Shown here one piece after another: positions 24,060 to 32,994 of a DNA stretch of 64,000 nucleotides. The DNA is from Pseudotabrizicola alkalilacus (GTDB taxonomy: Bacteria; Pseudomonadota; Alphaproteobacteria; Rhodobacterales; Rhodobacteraceae), in the NCBI RefSeq assembly GCF_003443995.1, contig NZ_QWEY01000015.1, forward strand, positions 25,959-89,958, written 5' to 3'. The notes beneath the pieces were generated by a model. The model saw only the letters and a program-made list of their open reading frames with translations. It was not told the origin of the DNA and ran no database searches. A program made the position numbers and the translations under genes. Positions within the stretch are counted from its first letter, which is position 1, and each line of letters opens with the position of its first letter.

Positions 24060-24944
24060 ATGTCTGTCGTCGCGTTGAAAAAAGCCCCGCCACCGGTCAA
24101 GCAAGCCCCGGCACAGGTGGTGCCGCTGCCGGTTGCCGCCAGATCGGGGCAATGGCTGCAGAAGTCCGTGGCATGGGTGGTCTCATCGGTGCTGCCGCCA
24201 CTGGTGGTGCTGCTCGTGCTGCTGGCGATCTGGCAGATCGCCTTTTCCGGCCCCACTGCCGGGTTGCCGACCCCCACCAAGGTCTGGGCCGAAAGCAGCG
24301 AGCTGATCCTCGACCCGTTCTTTGTCTACGGCTCGCAGGACATCGGTCTTGGCTGGCGCGTGCTTACCTCGCTGGAGCGTGTGGCTTACGGCTTTGGCCT
24401 TGCAGCGATTGCCGGGGTGCTGATGGGGGCAGTCATCGGTCAATCAGCGCTGATGATGCGCGGGTTTGATCCGATCTTTCAGGTGCTGCGCACAGTGCCG
24501 CCCCTGGCCTGGCTGCCGATTTCGCTGGCGGCTTTCATGGACAGCCGCCCGAGCGCGATCTTTGTGATCTTCATCACCGCGATCTGGCCGATCATCATCA
24601 ACACCGCCGCCGGGGTCCGGGCCATTCCGCAGGATTACCGCAATGTGGCCGCTGTCTTGCGGCTCAATCAGGTGGAGTTCTTCTGGAAGATCATGGTGCC
24701 CTCTGCTGCACCCTACATCTTTTCCGGCCTGCGCATCGGGGTTGGCCTGTCCTGGCTGGCCATCGTTGCCGCCGAGATGCTGACCGGCGGGGTGGGCATC
24801 GGGTTCTTCATCTGGGATGCGTGGAATTCGTCACGCCTGACCGACATCATCGTGGCGCTGATCTACATCGGAGTGACCGGCTTTGTGCTGGACCGTATGG
24901 TGGGCTGGCTTGGCGCCGTCATCTCACGGGGGACAGCGACATGA
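24060..24944 (+). CDS. nrtB: Nitrate ABC importer, permease (NrtB)
   Basis: The 294-residue integral membrane protein has a variable N-terminus and about six helices. The binding-protein-dependent permease loop is visible (DYRNVAAVLRLNQVEFFWKIMVPSAAPYIFSGLRIGVGLSWLAIVAAEML). AEMLTGGVGIGFFIWDAWNSSRLTDIIVALIYIG is characteristic of NrtB and CmpB. GGGGGTGGGC just precedes the ATG. Its stop overlaps the ATPase start (ATGA, 24941-24944). Confidence 0.92.
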   Translation: MSVVALKKAPPPVKQAPAQVVPLPVAARSGQWLQKSVAWVVSSVLPPLVVLLVLLAIWQIAFSGPTAGLPTPTKVWAESSELILDPFFVYGSQDIGLGWRVLTSLERVAYGFGLAAIAGVLMGAVIGQSALMMRGFDPIFQVLRTVPPLAWLPISLAAFMDSRPSAIFVIFITAIWPIIINTAAGVRAIPQDYRNVAAVLRLNQVEFFWKIMVPSAAPYIFSGLRIGVGLSWLAIVAAEMLTGGVGIGFFIWDAWNSSRLTDIIVALIYIGVTGFVLDRMVGWLGAVISRGTAT

Positions 24945-25750
24945 CCATGGCACCCGCAAAATACCTGCACATCGACCGGGTCTGCAAATCCTTTACCAAC
25001 GGGTCCAAGGTCACCGAGGTTCTGTCTGATATCCGCCTGACCATCGACAAGGGCGAATTTGTCTCGATCATTGGCCATTCCGGCTGCGGAAAGTCCACTT
25101 TGCTGAACCTGATCGCCGGGCTGACCGACGTGACCACCGGAGCGCTGAAGCTGGAAGGGCGCGAGGTCAACGCGCCGGGGCCGGAACGCGCCGTGGTGTT
25201 CCAGAACCACAGCCTGCTGCCCTGGCTGAGCGTGTATGACAACGTGAAGCTGGCGGTGAACAAGGTGTTTTCCGGCACCAAGTCGCGGGCCCAACGGCAT
25301 GACTGGATCATGCAGAACCTTGATCTGGTGCAGATGACCCATGCCGCCGACAAGCGGCCGGGCGAGATCTCGGGTGGGATGCGGCAGCGCGTCGGCATCG
25401 CGCGGGCGCTGTCGATGGAGCCAAAAGTGCTGCTCTTGGATGAACCCTTTGGCGCGCTGGACGCGCTGACTCGGGCGCATCTGCAGGATGCGGTGATGGA
25501 TATCCACGCCCGCCTTGGCAACACCATGATCATGATCACCCATGATGTGGATGAGGCCGTGCTGCTGGCCGACCGCATCGTGATGATGACCAACGGCCCG
25601 GCGGCAACGATCGGTGAGGTGCTGGAGGTTGGCATCCCCCGCCCGCGCGACCGCATCGCGCTGGCCAGCCAACCCGACTACGTCCGCGCCCGCGAAGCGG
25701 TGCTGCGGTTCCTGTATGAACGTCACCGCTTCGTCGAAGCGGCGGAGTAA
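24941..25750 (+). CDS. nrtD: Nitrate ABC importer, ATP-binding protein (NrtD-like)
   Basis: The 269-residue ATPase has Walker A GHSGCGKST (near residue 45), a Q-loop in ERAVVFQNHSLLPWLSVYDNV, signature ISGGMRQRVGIARAL, Walker B VLLLDEPFGALD and switch His in MITHDVDEA. The length fits NrtD rather than NrtC, which carries an extra nitrate-binding domain. The C-terminus (RIALASQPDYVRAREAVLRFLYERH) is typical of nitrate and taurine importer ATPases. A second in-frame ATG lies at 24947. It is followed five bases later by the nitrite reductase gene. Confidence 0.92.
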   Translation: MTMAPAKYLHIDRVCKSFTNGSKVTEVLSDIRLTIDKGEFVSIIGHSGCGKSTLLNLIAGLTDVTTGALKLEGREVNAPGPERAVVFQNHSLLPWLSVYDNVKLAVNKVFSGTKSRAQRHDWIMQNLDLVQMTHAADKRPGEISGGMRQRVGIARALSMEPKVLLLDEPFGALDALTRAHLQDAVMDIHARLGNTMIMITHDVDEAVLLADRIVMMTNGPAATIGEVLEVGIPRPRDRIALASQPDYVRAREAVLRFLYERHRFVEAAE

Positions 25751-25755
25751 CCGAT

Positions 25756-28182
25756 ATGAAACAACGACTTGTGGTGATCGGCGCAGGCATGGCCTCGGGC
25801 CGGATGCTGGAGACGATCTTTGAGGCGGGCGGCGATTTCGATGTCACCCTGTTCAACGCTGAGGCGCGCGGCAACTACAACCGGCTGATGCTGTCGCCGG
25901 TGCTGTCTGGGGAGAAGACCTACGCGCAAATCGTGACCCACGATGCGGAATGGTATGAGGCACACGGTGTCGATTGCCGCTTTGGCGAGGTGGTGGTCAA
26001 GATCGACCGCGCCAACCGGATCGTTTATTCCAACGCAGGCGGCGTGCCCTATGACGCGCTGGTGATTGCGACCGGATCCTCCCCGTTCATCATTCCGGTG
26101 CCGGGCAAAGATCTGCCGGGCGTCTGCACCTATCGCGATCTGGAAGACACCAACGCGATGATCGCCGCCAGCAAACCGGGGGCACGCGCCGTGGTGATCG
26201 GCGGCGGTCTTCTGGGGCTGGAGGCGGCAGCCGGCATGGCCGCGCGCGGGGCCGAGGTGGTGGTCATTCACCTGATGGGCCATCTGATGGAGCGTCAGCT
26301 GGACCCCGCTGCCGGATACCTGCTGCAAAAGGATCTCGAAAGCCGGGGTATCCGGGTGCATTGCAAAGGGGCCACCAAGGCCATTCTGGGCTCAGCCCGG
26401 GTGGAGGCGGTGCTGCTGGAAGATGGCACCGTCTATCCCGCCGATCTGGTCTGCATGGCCGTCGGCATCCGGCCCGAGGTGCGTCTGGCCAATGACGCGC
26501 ATCTGGAGGTCGCGCGCGGCATCACGGTCGATGACCAGATGCGCACCTCTGACCCGGCAATCTTCGCGCTGGGCGAATGTGTGGAGCATGAAAAGCAGCT
26601 CTTTGGCCTTGTCGCGCCGCTCTATGATCAGGCCAAGGTGTTGGCGGCGACGCTGCTGGGGCAGGACGCGGCCTTCAAACCCGTGCAGACAGCGACCAAG
26701 CTGAAGGTCACCGGCGTTGACCTGTTCAGCGCGGGCGACTTTGCCGATGCGCCGGGGCGCGAGGATATCGTGTTTCGCGATCCGGGGCGCGGAGTCTACA
26801 AGCGCTTGATCCTCGAAGGGGATCAGCTGATCGGGGCGGTGATGTATGGTGATACCGCCGATGCGGCGTGGTTCTTTGACCTGATCAAGCAGGGCAAGTC
26901 CGTGACCGATCTTCGCGACACGCTGATTTTTGGCCCGGCGTTTCAGGGAGGTGCCCAAACGGACCCTCTGGCAGCCGTTGCAGCCTTGCCGCCTGAGGCG
27001 GAGATTTGTGGCTGCAACGGCGTCTGCAAAGGAAAAATCGTGACCGCGATTCAAGGCGGGGCCAACACGCTGGACATGGTGCGGATGGCCACCAAAGCCA
27101 GTGCCAGCTGCGGCACCTGCACCGGCCTCGTGGAACAGGTGATGGCGCTGACGCTGGGCGACAGTTTCAGTGCCAACGCCAACCCACCGATGTGCAAATG
27201 CACCGATCACACGCATGAGGATGTGCGCAGACTGATCAAGTCGATAGGGCTGAAATCCATTCCCGCCGTGATGCAGGAGTTGGGCTGGAAAACCGTCGGC
27301 GGCTGCGCGTCCTGCCGTCCGGCGCTGAACTACTACCTGATCGCCGACTGGCCGCTTGAGTATACCGATGACCGCCAGTCGCGCTTTGTAAACGAGCGCA
27401 ACCATGGCAACATCCAGAAGGATGGCACCTATTCGGTGGTGCCGCGCATGTGGGGCGGGGTGACCACCCCGGCTGAGTTGCGCGCCATTGCCGACGCCGC
27501 CGACCGCTACGCCGTGCCGATGGTCAAGGTGACCGGCGGCCAGCGGATCGACCTGCTGGGCGTCAAAAAGGCAGACCTTCCGGCAATCTGGTCGGACCTG
27601 AACGCCGCCGGGATGGTGTCTGGCCATGCCTATGCCAAGGGTCTGCGCACGGTGAAAACCTGTGTCGGGACAGACTTCTGCCGCTTTGGCACCCAGGACA
27701 GCACTGGGCTGGGGATCAAGCTGGAGAAACTGCTCTGGGGCTCTTGGACTCCCGCCAAGGTGAAACTTGGCGTCTCGGGCTGCCCGCGCAACTGCGCGGA
27801 AGCCACCTGCAAGGATATCGGCGTGGTCTGCGTGGACTCGGGCTATGAGATCAGCGTGGCGGGGGCGGCGGGCATGGATGTGCGCGAGACCGAGTTCCTG
27901 TGCAAGGTCACCACCGAGGCCGAGGTGATGGAGGTGATCGCCGCCTTCACCCAGCTCTACCGCGAGAATGCCCGCTATCTGCACCGCATCTACAAATGGG
28001 TGGCACGGGTGGGCCTCGACTGGTGCCGCGCGCAAGTTGAAGACCCGGCCAACCGCCGCGCGCTGTATGACCGCTTCATGCTGTCGCAGTCGATATATCA
28101 GACCGATCCATGGGCAGAACTTGCCGCAACGCCGGCAGACTGGGCCCCGATTGCAGACCTGACCCTGAGGGCCGCAGAATGA
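25756..28182 (+). CDS. nirB: Assimilatory nitrite reductase, large subunit (NAD(P)H, FAD, siroheme)
   Basis: The 808-residue enzyme reduces nitrite to ammonium with six electrons from NAD(P)H. An N-terminal FAD/NAD(P)-binding oxidoreductase (about 1-400; VVIGAGMASGRMLE, VVIGGGLLGLEAA) is followed by a BFD-like [2Fe-2S] domain (CGCNGVCKG ... CGTCTG), then a ferredoxin-like half domain and the siroheme/[4Fe-4S] domain with cysteines 636, 642, 676 and 680 (C-x5-C ... C-x3-C; SGCPRNC). About 800 residues is standard. The stop overlaps the small subunit start by four bases. Confidence 0.95.
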   Translation: MKQRLVVIGAGMASGRMLETIFEAGGDFDVTLFNAEARGNYNRLMLSPVLSGEKTYAQIVTHDAEWYEAHGVDCRFGEVVVKIDRANRIVYSNAGGVPYDALVIATGSSPFIIPVPGKDLPGVCTYRDLEDTNAMIAASKPGARAVVIGGGLLGLEAAAGMAARGAEVVVIHLMGHLMERQLDPAAGYLLQKDLESRGIRVHCKGATKAILGSARVEAVLLEDGTVYPADLVCMAVGIRPEVRLANDAHLEVARGITVDDQMRTSDPAIFALGECVEHEKQLFGLVAPLYDQAKVLAATLLGQDAAFKPVQTATKLKVTGVDLFSAGDFADAPGREDIVFRDPGRGVYKRLILEGDQLIGAVMYGDTADAAWFFDLIKQGKSVTDLRDTLIFGPAFQGGAQTDPLAAVAALPPEAEICGCNGVCKGKIVTAIQGGANTLDMVRMATKASASCGTCTGLVEQVMALTLGDSFSANANPPMCKCTDHTHEDVRRLIKSIGLKSIPAVMQELGWKTVGGCASCRPALNYYLIADWPLEYTDDRQSRFVNERNHGNIQKDGTYSVVPRMWGGVTTPAELRAIADAADRYAVPMVKVTGGQRIDLLGVKKADLPAIWSDLNAAGMVSGHAYAKGLRTVKTCVGTDFCRFGTQDSTGLGIKLEKLLWGSWTPAKVKLGVSGCPRNCAEATCKDIGVVCVDSGYEISVAGAAGMDVRETEFLCKVTTEAEVMEVIAAFTQLYRENARYLHRIYKWVARVGLDWCRAQVEDPANRRALYDRFMLSQSIYQTDPWAELAATPADWAPIADLTLRAAE

Positions 28183-28514
28183 CAGCGTTTCTGGACATCG
28201 CCGCCTTGGATGACATTCCGCGTCAGGGCGCGCGGGTGGTGAAAACCATGATCGGCTGTATTGCGGTCTTCCGCACCGCCGAAGATCAGCTGTTCGCGCT
28301 GGAGGATCGCTGCCCCCACAAGGGCGGGCCGCTGTCCGAAGGGATCGTGCATGGCACATCGGTGACCTGCCCGCTGCACGCCTGGGTGTTCGACATGAAC
28401 ACCGGGCAGGCGCAGGGCGCGGATGAGGGCGCGGTGCAAACCTATCCGGTACGGCTGGAAGCGGGGCGCGTGCTGCTGGACGTAACCCGCCTTGCCCGGC
28501 GCAGTGCCGCATGA
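28179..28514 (+). CDS. nirD: Assimilatory nitrite reductase, small subunit (Rieske [2Fe-2S])
   Basis: The 111-residue protein is a NirD-type Rieske domain. Both metal-binding pairs are present: C45 and H47 (CPHKGGPL), C64 and H67 (CPLHAWVFD). Many enterobacterial NirD proteins lack these ligands, but here a cluster should form, as in the NasG ferredoxin of Paracoccus-type nas operons, where it shuttles electrons between the nitrite and nitrate reductases. It overlaps genes on both sides by four bases. Confidence 0.92.
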   Translation: MTAFLDIAALDDIPRQGARVVKTMIGCIAVFRTAEDQLFALEDRCPHKGGPLSEGIVHGTSVTCPLHAWVFDMNTGQAQGADEGAVQTYPVRLEAGRVLLDVTRLARRSAA

Positions 28515-31108
28515 CCGGGGTGCGCAGCACCTGCCCCTATTGCGGTGTCGGCTGCGGCGTGATCGCCACGCCGGATGGCAAGGGCAGCGTCCAGATCAAG
28601 GGCGACCCGGATCACCCAGCCAACCGGGGCCGGTTGTGCGTCAAAGGGGCGGCCTTGGGCGAAACCCTGTCGACCGGGGGGCGCCTGCTGTCACCGACAA
28701 TCCGGGGGCAGGAAGCCACATGGAACAGCGCGCTGGACGAAGTGGCAGCGCGGTTTTCGCAAACCATCGCAGCACACGGGCCGGATTCAGTGGCACTCTA
28801 TGTCTCGGGCCAGTTGCTGACCGAAGATTACTATGTCGCCAACAAGCTGATGAAAGGCTTCATCGGCAGCGCCAATATCGACACCAACAGCCGGTTGTGC
28901 ATGGCGTCATCCGTGGCGGGACATCGCCGCGCATTCGGGTCGGATACCGTACCGGGGCAGTACGAAGATCTGGAACTGGCCGATCTGGTGGTGCTGGTCG
29001 GCAGCAATCTGGCCTGGTGCCACCCGGTGTTGCACCAGCGCCTGATGGCGGCAAAGGCGGCGCGGCCTGCGCTGAAGATCGTCGTGATCGACCCGCGCCG
29101 CACGGCCACTTGCGAAGGGGCAGACCTGCACCTTGCACTGGCACCGGGGGCGGATGCGCATCTGTTCAACCTGCTTTTGTGCCACCTTGCCGATCAGGGT
29201 CAGATGTCGGCGGATTTCCTCGCTCATGTCTCCGGGCTGGAGGCAACCCTCGCCGCCGCCCGCAGCGCCACCGCCGCCGAGACCGGGCTGGCAGCGGCCG
29301 ATCTGGCCGCGTTTCTGGCGCTCTGGGCCGGGACAGAGCGTGTCGTCACGGTCTATTCCCAAGGGGTCAATCAATCTGACAGCGGCACCGACAAGGTGAA
29401 CGCCATCCTCAATTGCCACCTTGCCACCGGGCGCATCGGTCGCTCCGGCATGGGGCCGTTTTCGGTGACTGGTCAGCCCAATGCCATGGGCGGGCGGGAG
29501 GTCGGGGGGCTGGCCAATATGCTGGCCTGCCATCTGGATCTTGAGAATCCCATCCACCGCGATGCGGTACAGAGCTTCTGGTCGTCGCCCACCATGGCCG
29601 ATAAACCCGGCCTGAAAGCGGTGGACATGTTCCGCGCGGTGGAAGACGGGCGGATCAAGGCGCTGTGGATTCTGCACACCAACCCCGCCGTCACCATGCC
29701 CGACGCCGACCGCGTGGCCCGTGCCATTGCGGGCTGCGATTTCGTGGTGGTCAGTGACATCTGGCCCACAACGGATACCGCACGACTGGCACATGTGCTG
29801 TTGCCCACTGCGGGCTGGGGCGAAAAGGATGGCACCGTCACCAATTCCGAACGCATGATCAGCCGTCAACGCGCCTTTGCCGCGCCGCCGGGGCAGGCGC
29901 GGGCAGACTGGTGGCAGCTGGCACAGGTGGCGCAGCGCATGGGGTTTGCCGGCTTTGACTGGGATGGCCCCAGTGCGCTCTTTGACGAATACGCCGCCCT
30001 GTCCGGCGTGGCCGGGGGGCTGGGCAGCGATTTTGACATCTCGGTTCTGGTCGGGGCGGATTACGCCACCCTTGCCCCGACCATGTGGCCGCAAGCGCGC
30101 AAGCGGGGCGGCAGGTTCTTTGGCGATGGACGCTTTCACACCCCCGATGGCCGCGCCCGGATGGTGCCGGTCACTGCCCGGCTGCCAGAGGTCACCCCCG
30201 CCGCGCAGCCGTTCCGGCTCAACACCGGGCGGGTGCGCGACCAGTGGCACACGATGACCCGCACCGGCACCGTCCCGCGCCTGTCACAGCATCTGGGAGA
30301 GCCGTATCTGGAAGTTCATCCGACAGATGCCGCGCGTCTGGGTCTCGCCCCGGCCTCGCTCGCCGAGGTCAGCAACGATCTTGGCCGCTCTGTGCTGCGG
30401 GTGATGATCAGCGACCGGGTGCAGCCCGGCCACCCCTTTGCGCCGATGCACTGGACGGGCGAGACGGCACCAACGGGCCGCATTGATGCGCTGGTGCCGG
30501 GGCGGACAGACCCTGTCTCCGGCCAGCCCGCCAGTAAATCCGCGGCCGTCGCCATCCGGCCCTTTGCCGCCCGGTGGTATGGCTTTGCTCTGTCGCGCAA
30601 AGACCTGCGGCCCACCTGTGACTATTGGGCCAAAGGCCCGGTGGCAGGCGGGGTGCAGCTGGAACTGGCAGGGCAGGAGGAGCCCGAGGATTGGGCGGCA
30701 TGGGGGGCCACCCTGTTCGGGCTGCCCGCGCCTTCGGCCATGGTGTCTGACCCGGCGCAGGGGCTGCACCGCATGGCCTTTGTCGAGCAGGGCCGCCTCA
30801 TCGCAGCGCTCTTCATCTCGCGCACGCCAGTGCTGTTGTCGCGCGCGCATCTGGCCTCTGCCCTTGGCGGCACCGACACCGCAGTTCTGGCGGGCCGTCC
30901 GGCAGCAGACCGTCCCGACCCGGGGCCAACGGTCTGTGCCTGTCTGAATGTCGGGCTCAACACCATTCTGCGCGCCATGAGCAGCGACGGGCTGATGACC
31001 GTTGACGCCATCGGCGCCGCAATTGGCGCTGGCACCAATTGCGGCTCCTGCCGCCCCGAACTTGCCGCCCTTGTCGCCCGTCACAGCCACCGCGAGGCCG
31101 CCGAATGA
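28511..31108 (+). CDS. nasA: Assimilatory nitrate reductase, catalytic subunit (Mo-bisMGD, [4Fe-4S], C-terminal [2Fe-2S])
   Basis: The 865-residue cytoplasmic enzyme reduces nitrate to nitrite. The N-terminal [4Fe-4S] ligands are C8, C11, C15 and C43 (CPYCGVGC ... RLCVKG). Molybdopterin oxidoreductase domains follow (SANIDTNSRLCMASSV, VTGQPNAMGGREVGG, WGEKDGTVTNSERMISRQR) with a dinucleotide-binding domain near residues 560-690. A BFD-like [2Fe-2S] domain closes the protein (VCACLNVG ... GTNCGSCRPEL), as in NasA/NasC enzymes that take electrons from NADH or ferredoxin partners. No Tat signal is present. Four-base overlaps link it to the Rieske and methyltransferase genes. Some nas operons call this gene nasC. 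Confidence 0.94.
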   Translation: MTGVRSTCPYCGVGCGVIATPDGKGSVQIKGDPDHPANRGRLCVKGAALGETLSTGGRLLSPTIRGQEATWNSALDEVAARFSQTIAAHGPDSVALYVSGQLLTEDYYVANKLMKGFIGSANIDTNSRLCMASSVAGHRRAFGSDTVPGQYEDLELADLVVLVGSNLAWCHPVLHQRLMAAKAARPALKIVVIDPRRTATCEGADLHLALAPGADAHLFNLLLCHLADQGQMSADFLAHVSGLEATLAAARSATAAETGLAAADLAAFLALWAGTERVVTVYSQGVNQSDSGTDKVNAILNCHLATGRIGRSGMGPFSVTGQPNAMGGREVGGLANMLACHLDLENPIHRDAVQSFWSSPTMADKPGLKAVDMFRAVEDGRIKALWILHTNPAVTMPDADRVARAIAGCDFVVVSDIWPTTDTARLAHVLLPTAGWGEKDGTVTNSERMISRQRAFAAPPGQARADWWQLAQVAQRMGFAGFDWDGPSALFDEYAALSGVAGGLGSDFDISVLVGADYATLAPTMWPQARKRGGRFFGDGRFHTPDGRARMVPVTARLPEVTPAAQPFRLNTGRVRDQWHTMTRTGTVPRLSQHLGEPYLEVHPTDAARLGLAPASLAEVSNDLGRSVLRVMISDRVQPGHPFAPMHWTGETAPTGRIDALVPGRTDPVSGQPASKSAAVAIRPFAARWYGFALSRKDLRPTCDYWAKGPVAGGVQLELAGQEEPEDWAAWGATLFGLPAPSAMVSDPAQGLHRMAFVEQGRLIAALFISRTPVLLSRAHLASALGGTDTAVLAGRPAADRPDPGPTVCACLNVGLNTILRAMSSDGLMTVDAIGAAIGAGTNCGSCRPELAALVARHSHREAAE

Positions 31109-31935
31109 GCTATCTTCAGAACCCAGCAACCATTCTGCCCTGCCCTGAAGCCGGGCAGCGCGGTCGCATCACACTGGTCGGGGCCGGTCCCGGCGCGGCA
31201 GACCATCTGACGCTGCGGGCGGTCCGCTGCCTTCAGCAGGCCGATGTCATCTACTATGACCGGCTGGTGGAGCCGGAGGTGCTGGCCTTTGCCCGTCCCG
31301 GTGCCGCCTGCGTCTTTGTCGGCAAAGAGGTGGGCGCGCACAGCTGGCCGCAAGCACGGATCGACGCGACCATCGTGGCGGCCGCCTTGCAGGGCAAGCA
31401 GGTGGTGCGGCTGAAATCCGGCGATCCGTCGGTTTTTGGCCGGGCTGCCGAAGAAATCGCCGCCGCCCGCGCGCATGGAATCGAGATCGAGATCATTCCG
31501 GGGGTGACCGCCGCCTCTGCTGCCGCCGCCAGCCTGTGCCAACCGCTGACCCAGCGCGGGGTGACGGATCGTGTGGTGCTGGCGACCGCCACCTGCTGCA
31601 CCGGCGAAATGACGTCGCAGATCGGCGAAATCGCCCGGCCCGGCACCTCGCTGGTGTTTTACATGGCGATGACTCAGCTTCGGGCGCTGTCTGATCAGCT
31701 GATCGCCGCCGGAGTCGCGCCGGATCAGCCGGTGACCGTCGCCACCAATGTTTCGCGCGCGAATGAACGCAGCCTGGCCACCACAGTCGCGCAGCTTTGG
31801 CAGGATTGTGAGGCGGCAAACGTCCGCAATCCGGCGGTGATCCTGATCGAACTGGCGAAACCGCCAGAACCGCAACCGGGCGGGATCAGCTTTGCCGCCC
31901 GGTCCGTCTCCGCCACCGCGTTACCCGCGCCATAG
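31105..31935 (+). CDS. cobA: Uroporphyrinogen-III C-methyltransferase for siroheme synthesis
   Basis: The 276-residue enzyme transfers two methyl groups from S-adenosylmethionine to uroporphyrinogen III, giving precorrin-2 on the path to the siroheme that nitrite reductase needs. Family motifs are clear: GRITLVGAGPGAADHLTLRAVRCL, VIYYDRLV, VRLKSGDPSVFGRAAEE, IIPGVTAASAAAA, PLTQRG and TLVFYM-like SLVFYMAM. It is the methyltransferase alone, without the CysG dehydrogenase/ferrochelatase half. The start overlaps the nitrate reductase stop, so it is the last gene of the operon. Confidence 0.93.
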   Translation: MSYLQNPATILPCPEAGQRGRITLVGAGPGAADHLTLRAVRCLQQADVIYYDRLVEPEVLAFARPGAACVFVGKEVGAHSWPQARIDATIVAAALQGKQVVRLKSGDPSVFGRAAEEIAAARAHGIEIEIIPGVTAASAAAASLCQPLTQRGVTDRVVLATATCCTGEMTSQIGEIARPGTSLVFYMAMTQLRALSDQLIAAGVAPDQPVTVATNVSRANERSLATTVAQLWQDCEAANVRNPAVILIELAKPPEPQPGGISFAARSVSATALPAP

Positions 31936-31964
31936 CAAGGAACTGGCCGCGATCCACCGCATCC

Positions 31965-32777
31965 CTAGCTGAACACTCGCGGGTCTGGTCCGCTGCGCAG
32001 GCCCGCGTCCAGTGTCGCCATGGCTGCCATTTCGTCTTCGGTCAGGCTGAAATCGCAGACATCCAGATTTTGCGCCAGCCGCCCCGCATTGGTGCTGCGC
32101 GGGATCACCGAACAGCCCAGCTGGATATGCCAACGCAAGATCACCTGCGCCGGCGTCTTGCCACTGCGGGTCGCCACCGCCTGCACCGGGGCGGCGTCAA
32201 ACGCCTGCCCCTTGCCCAGCGGCGTCCAGCTCTGGGTGACAATCCCCAGCCGGTCATGCAAAGCGCGCAATTCGACCTGCTGCAAACCCGGATGCAGCTC
32301 GATCTGGTTCAGCACCGGCGTTACGCCGGTCTCACCGATCAGCCGTTCCAGATGGTCGCCCATGAAATTCGACACGCCGATGGATTTCACCCGCCCCTCT
32401 TCGCGCAGCCGGATCATCGCGCGCCAGGTGTCCAGATACAGACCCTTTTGCGGGCAGGGCCAATGGATCAGCAGCAAATCCGGCTCCAGCCCCAGCCGCG
32501 CCACTGACTCGCCAAAGGCGCGCAGGGTCTCGTCATGGCCCTGACGGTCATTCCAGATCTTCGTGGTGACAAACACCTGATCCCGCGCCAGGCCGGACTG
32601 GCGCAGCCCTTCGCCCAAGCCCGCCTCATTGCCATAGACCGCGGCACCGTCCACCAGAGCATAGCCCATGCGCAAGGCCGAAGACACGATGCCGCCGGTC
32701 TTGTCCGCCGGAATCTGCCAGATTCCCAACCCCAGCGCCGGAATCCGGTTGCCATCATTCAGCTTTACCACCGCCAT
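31965..32777 (-). CDS. Aldo/keto reductase (2,5-diketogluconate-reductase-like)
   Basis: The 270-residue NADPH-dependent oxidoreductase has a TIM-barrel pattern. The catalytic tetrad is visible as Asp and Tyr in VDGAAVYGNE, Lys in VTTKIW and His in LLIHWP. The C-terminal cofactor site reads VIPRSTNAGRLAQNLDV. The ATG at 32777 (MAVVKLNDGNRIPALGLG) is the family start; the frame is open further upstream but that part is not conserved-looking. It is the first gene after the nitrate operon and points towards it. The substrate cannot be told from sequence. Confidence 0.88.
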   Translation of the reverse strand: MAVVKLNDGNRIPALGLGIWQIPADKTGGIVSSALRMGYALVDGAAVYGNEAGLGEGLRQSGLARDQVFVTTKIWNDRQGHDETLRAFGESVARLGLEPDLLLIHWPCPQKGLYLDTWRAMIRLREEGRVKSIGVSNFMGDHLERLIGETGVTPVLNQIELHPGLQQVELRALHDRLGIVTQSWTPLGKGQAFDAAPVQAVATRSGKTPAQVILRWHIQLGCSVIPRSTNAGRLAQNLDVCDFSLTEDEMAAMATLDAGLRSGPDPRVFS

Positions 32778-32864
32778 CGTCGTCTCCCGCAGGTCTGGGC
32801 CGCAGGGAACAGATTTCGGGGGGGGGATGCAAGCAAGAACTGGCCGACCGCCATGCTTTGCAGC

Positions 32865-32893
32865 TTTCCCAAATACTCCGGGGGAGTCGCGCG
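32865..32893. repeat. Dispersed Rhodobacteraceae-type AAATACTCC hairpin, copy 1
   Basis: CCCAAATACTCCGGGGGAGT contains the stem ACTCC / GGAGT. A second element with AAATACTCC and a CTCC / GGAG stem is at 48931-48953. Similar intergenic sequences are familiar in this bacterial family. It may act as a weak terminator. The surrounding 217-bp gap (32778-32994) has no gene. Confidence 0.45.
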
Positions 32894-32994
32894 TGCGTGC
32901 GGGCGGTCCGCCACAGGCGCTGTCGCCGCGCGACGGGGGCGGAGCCCCCCGCAGCAAACGGCTTGCCCCCGCCCTTCGCGGGGGCGCAATCAGA

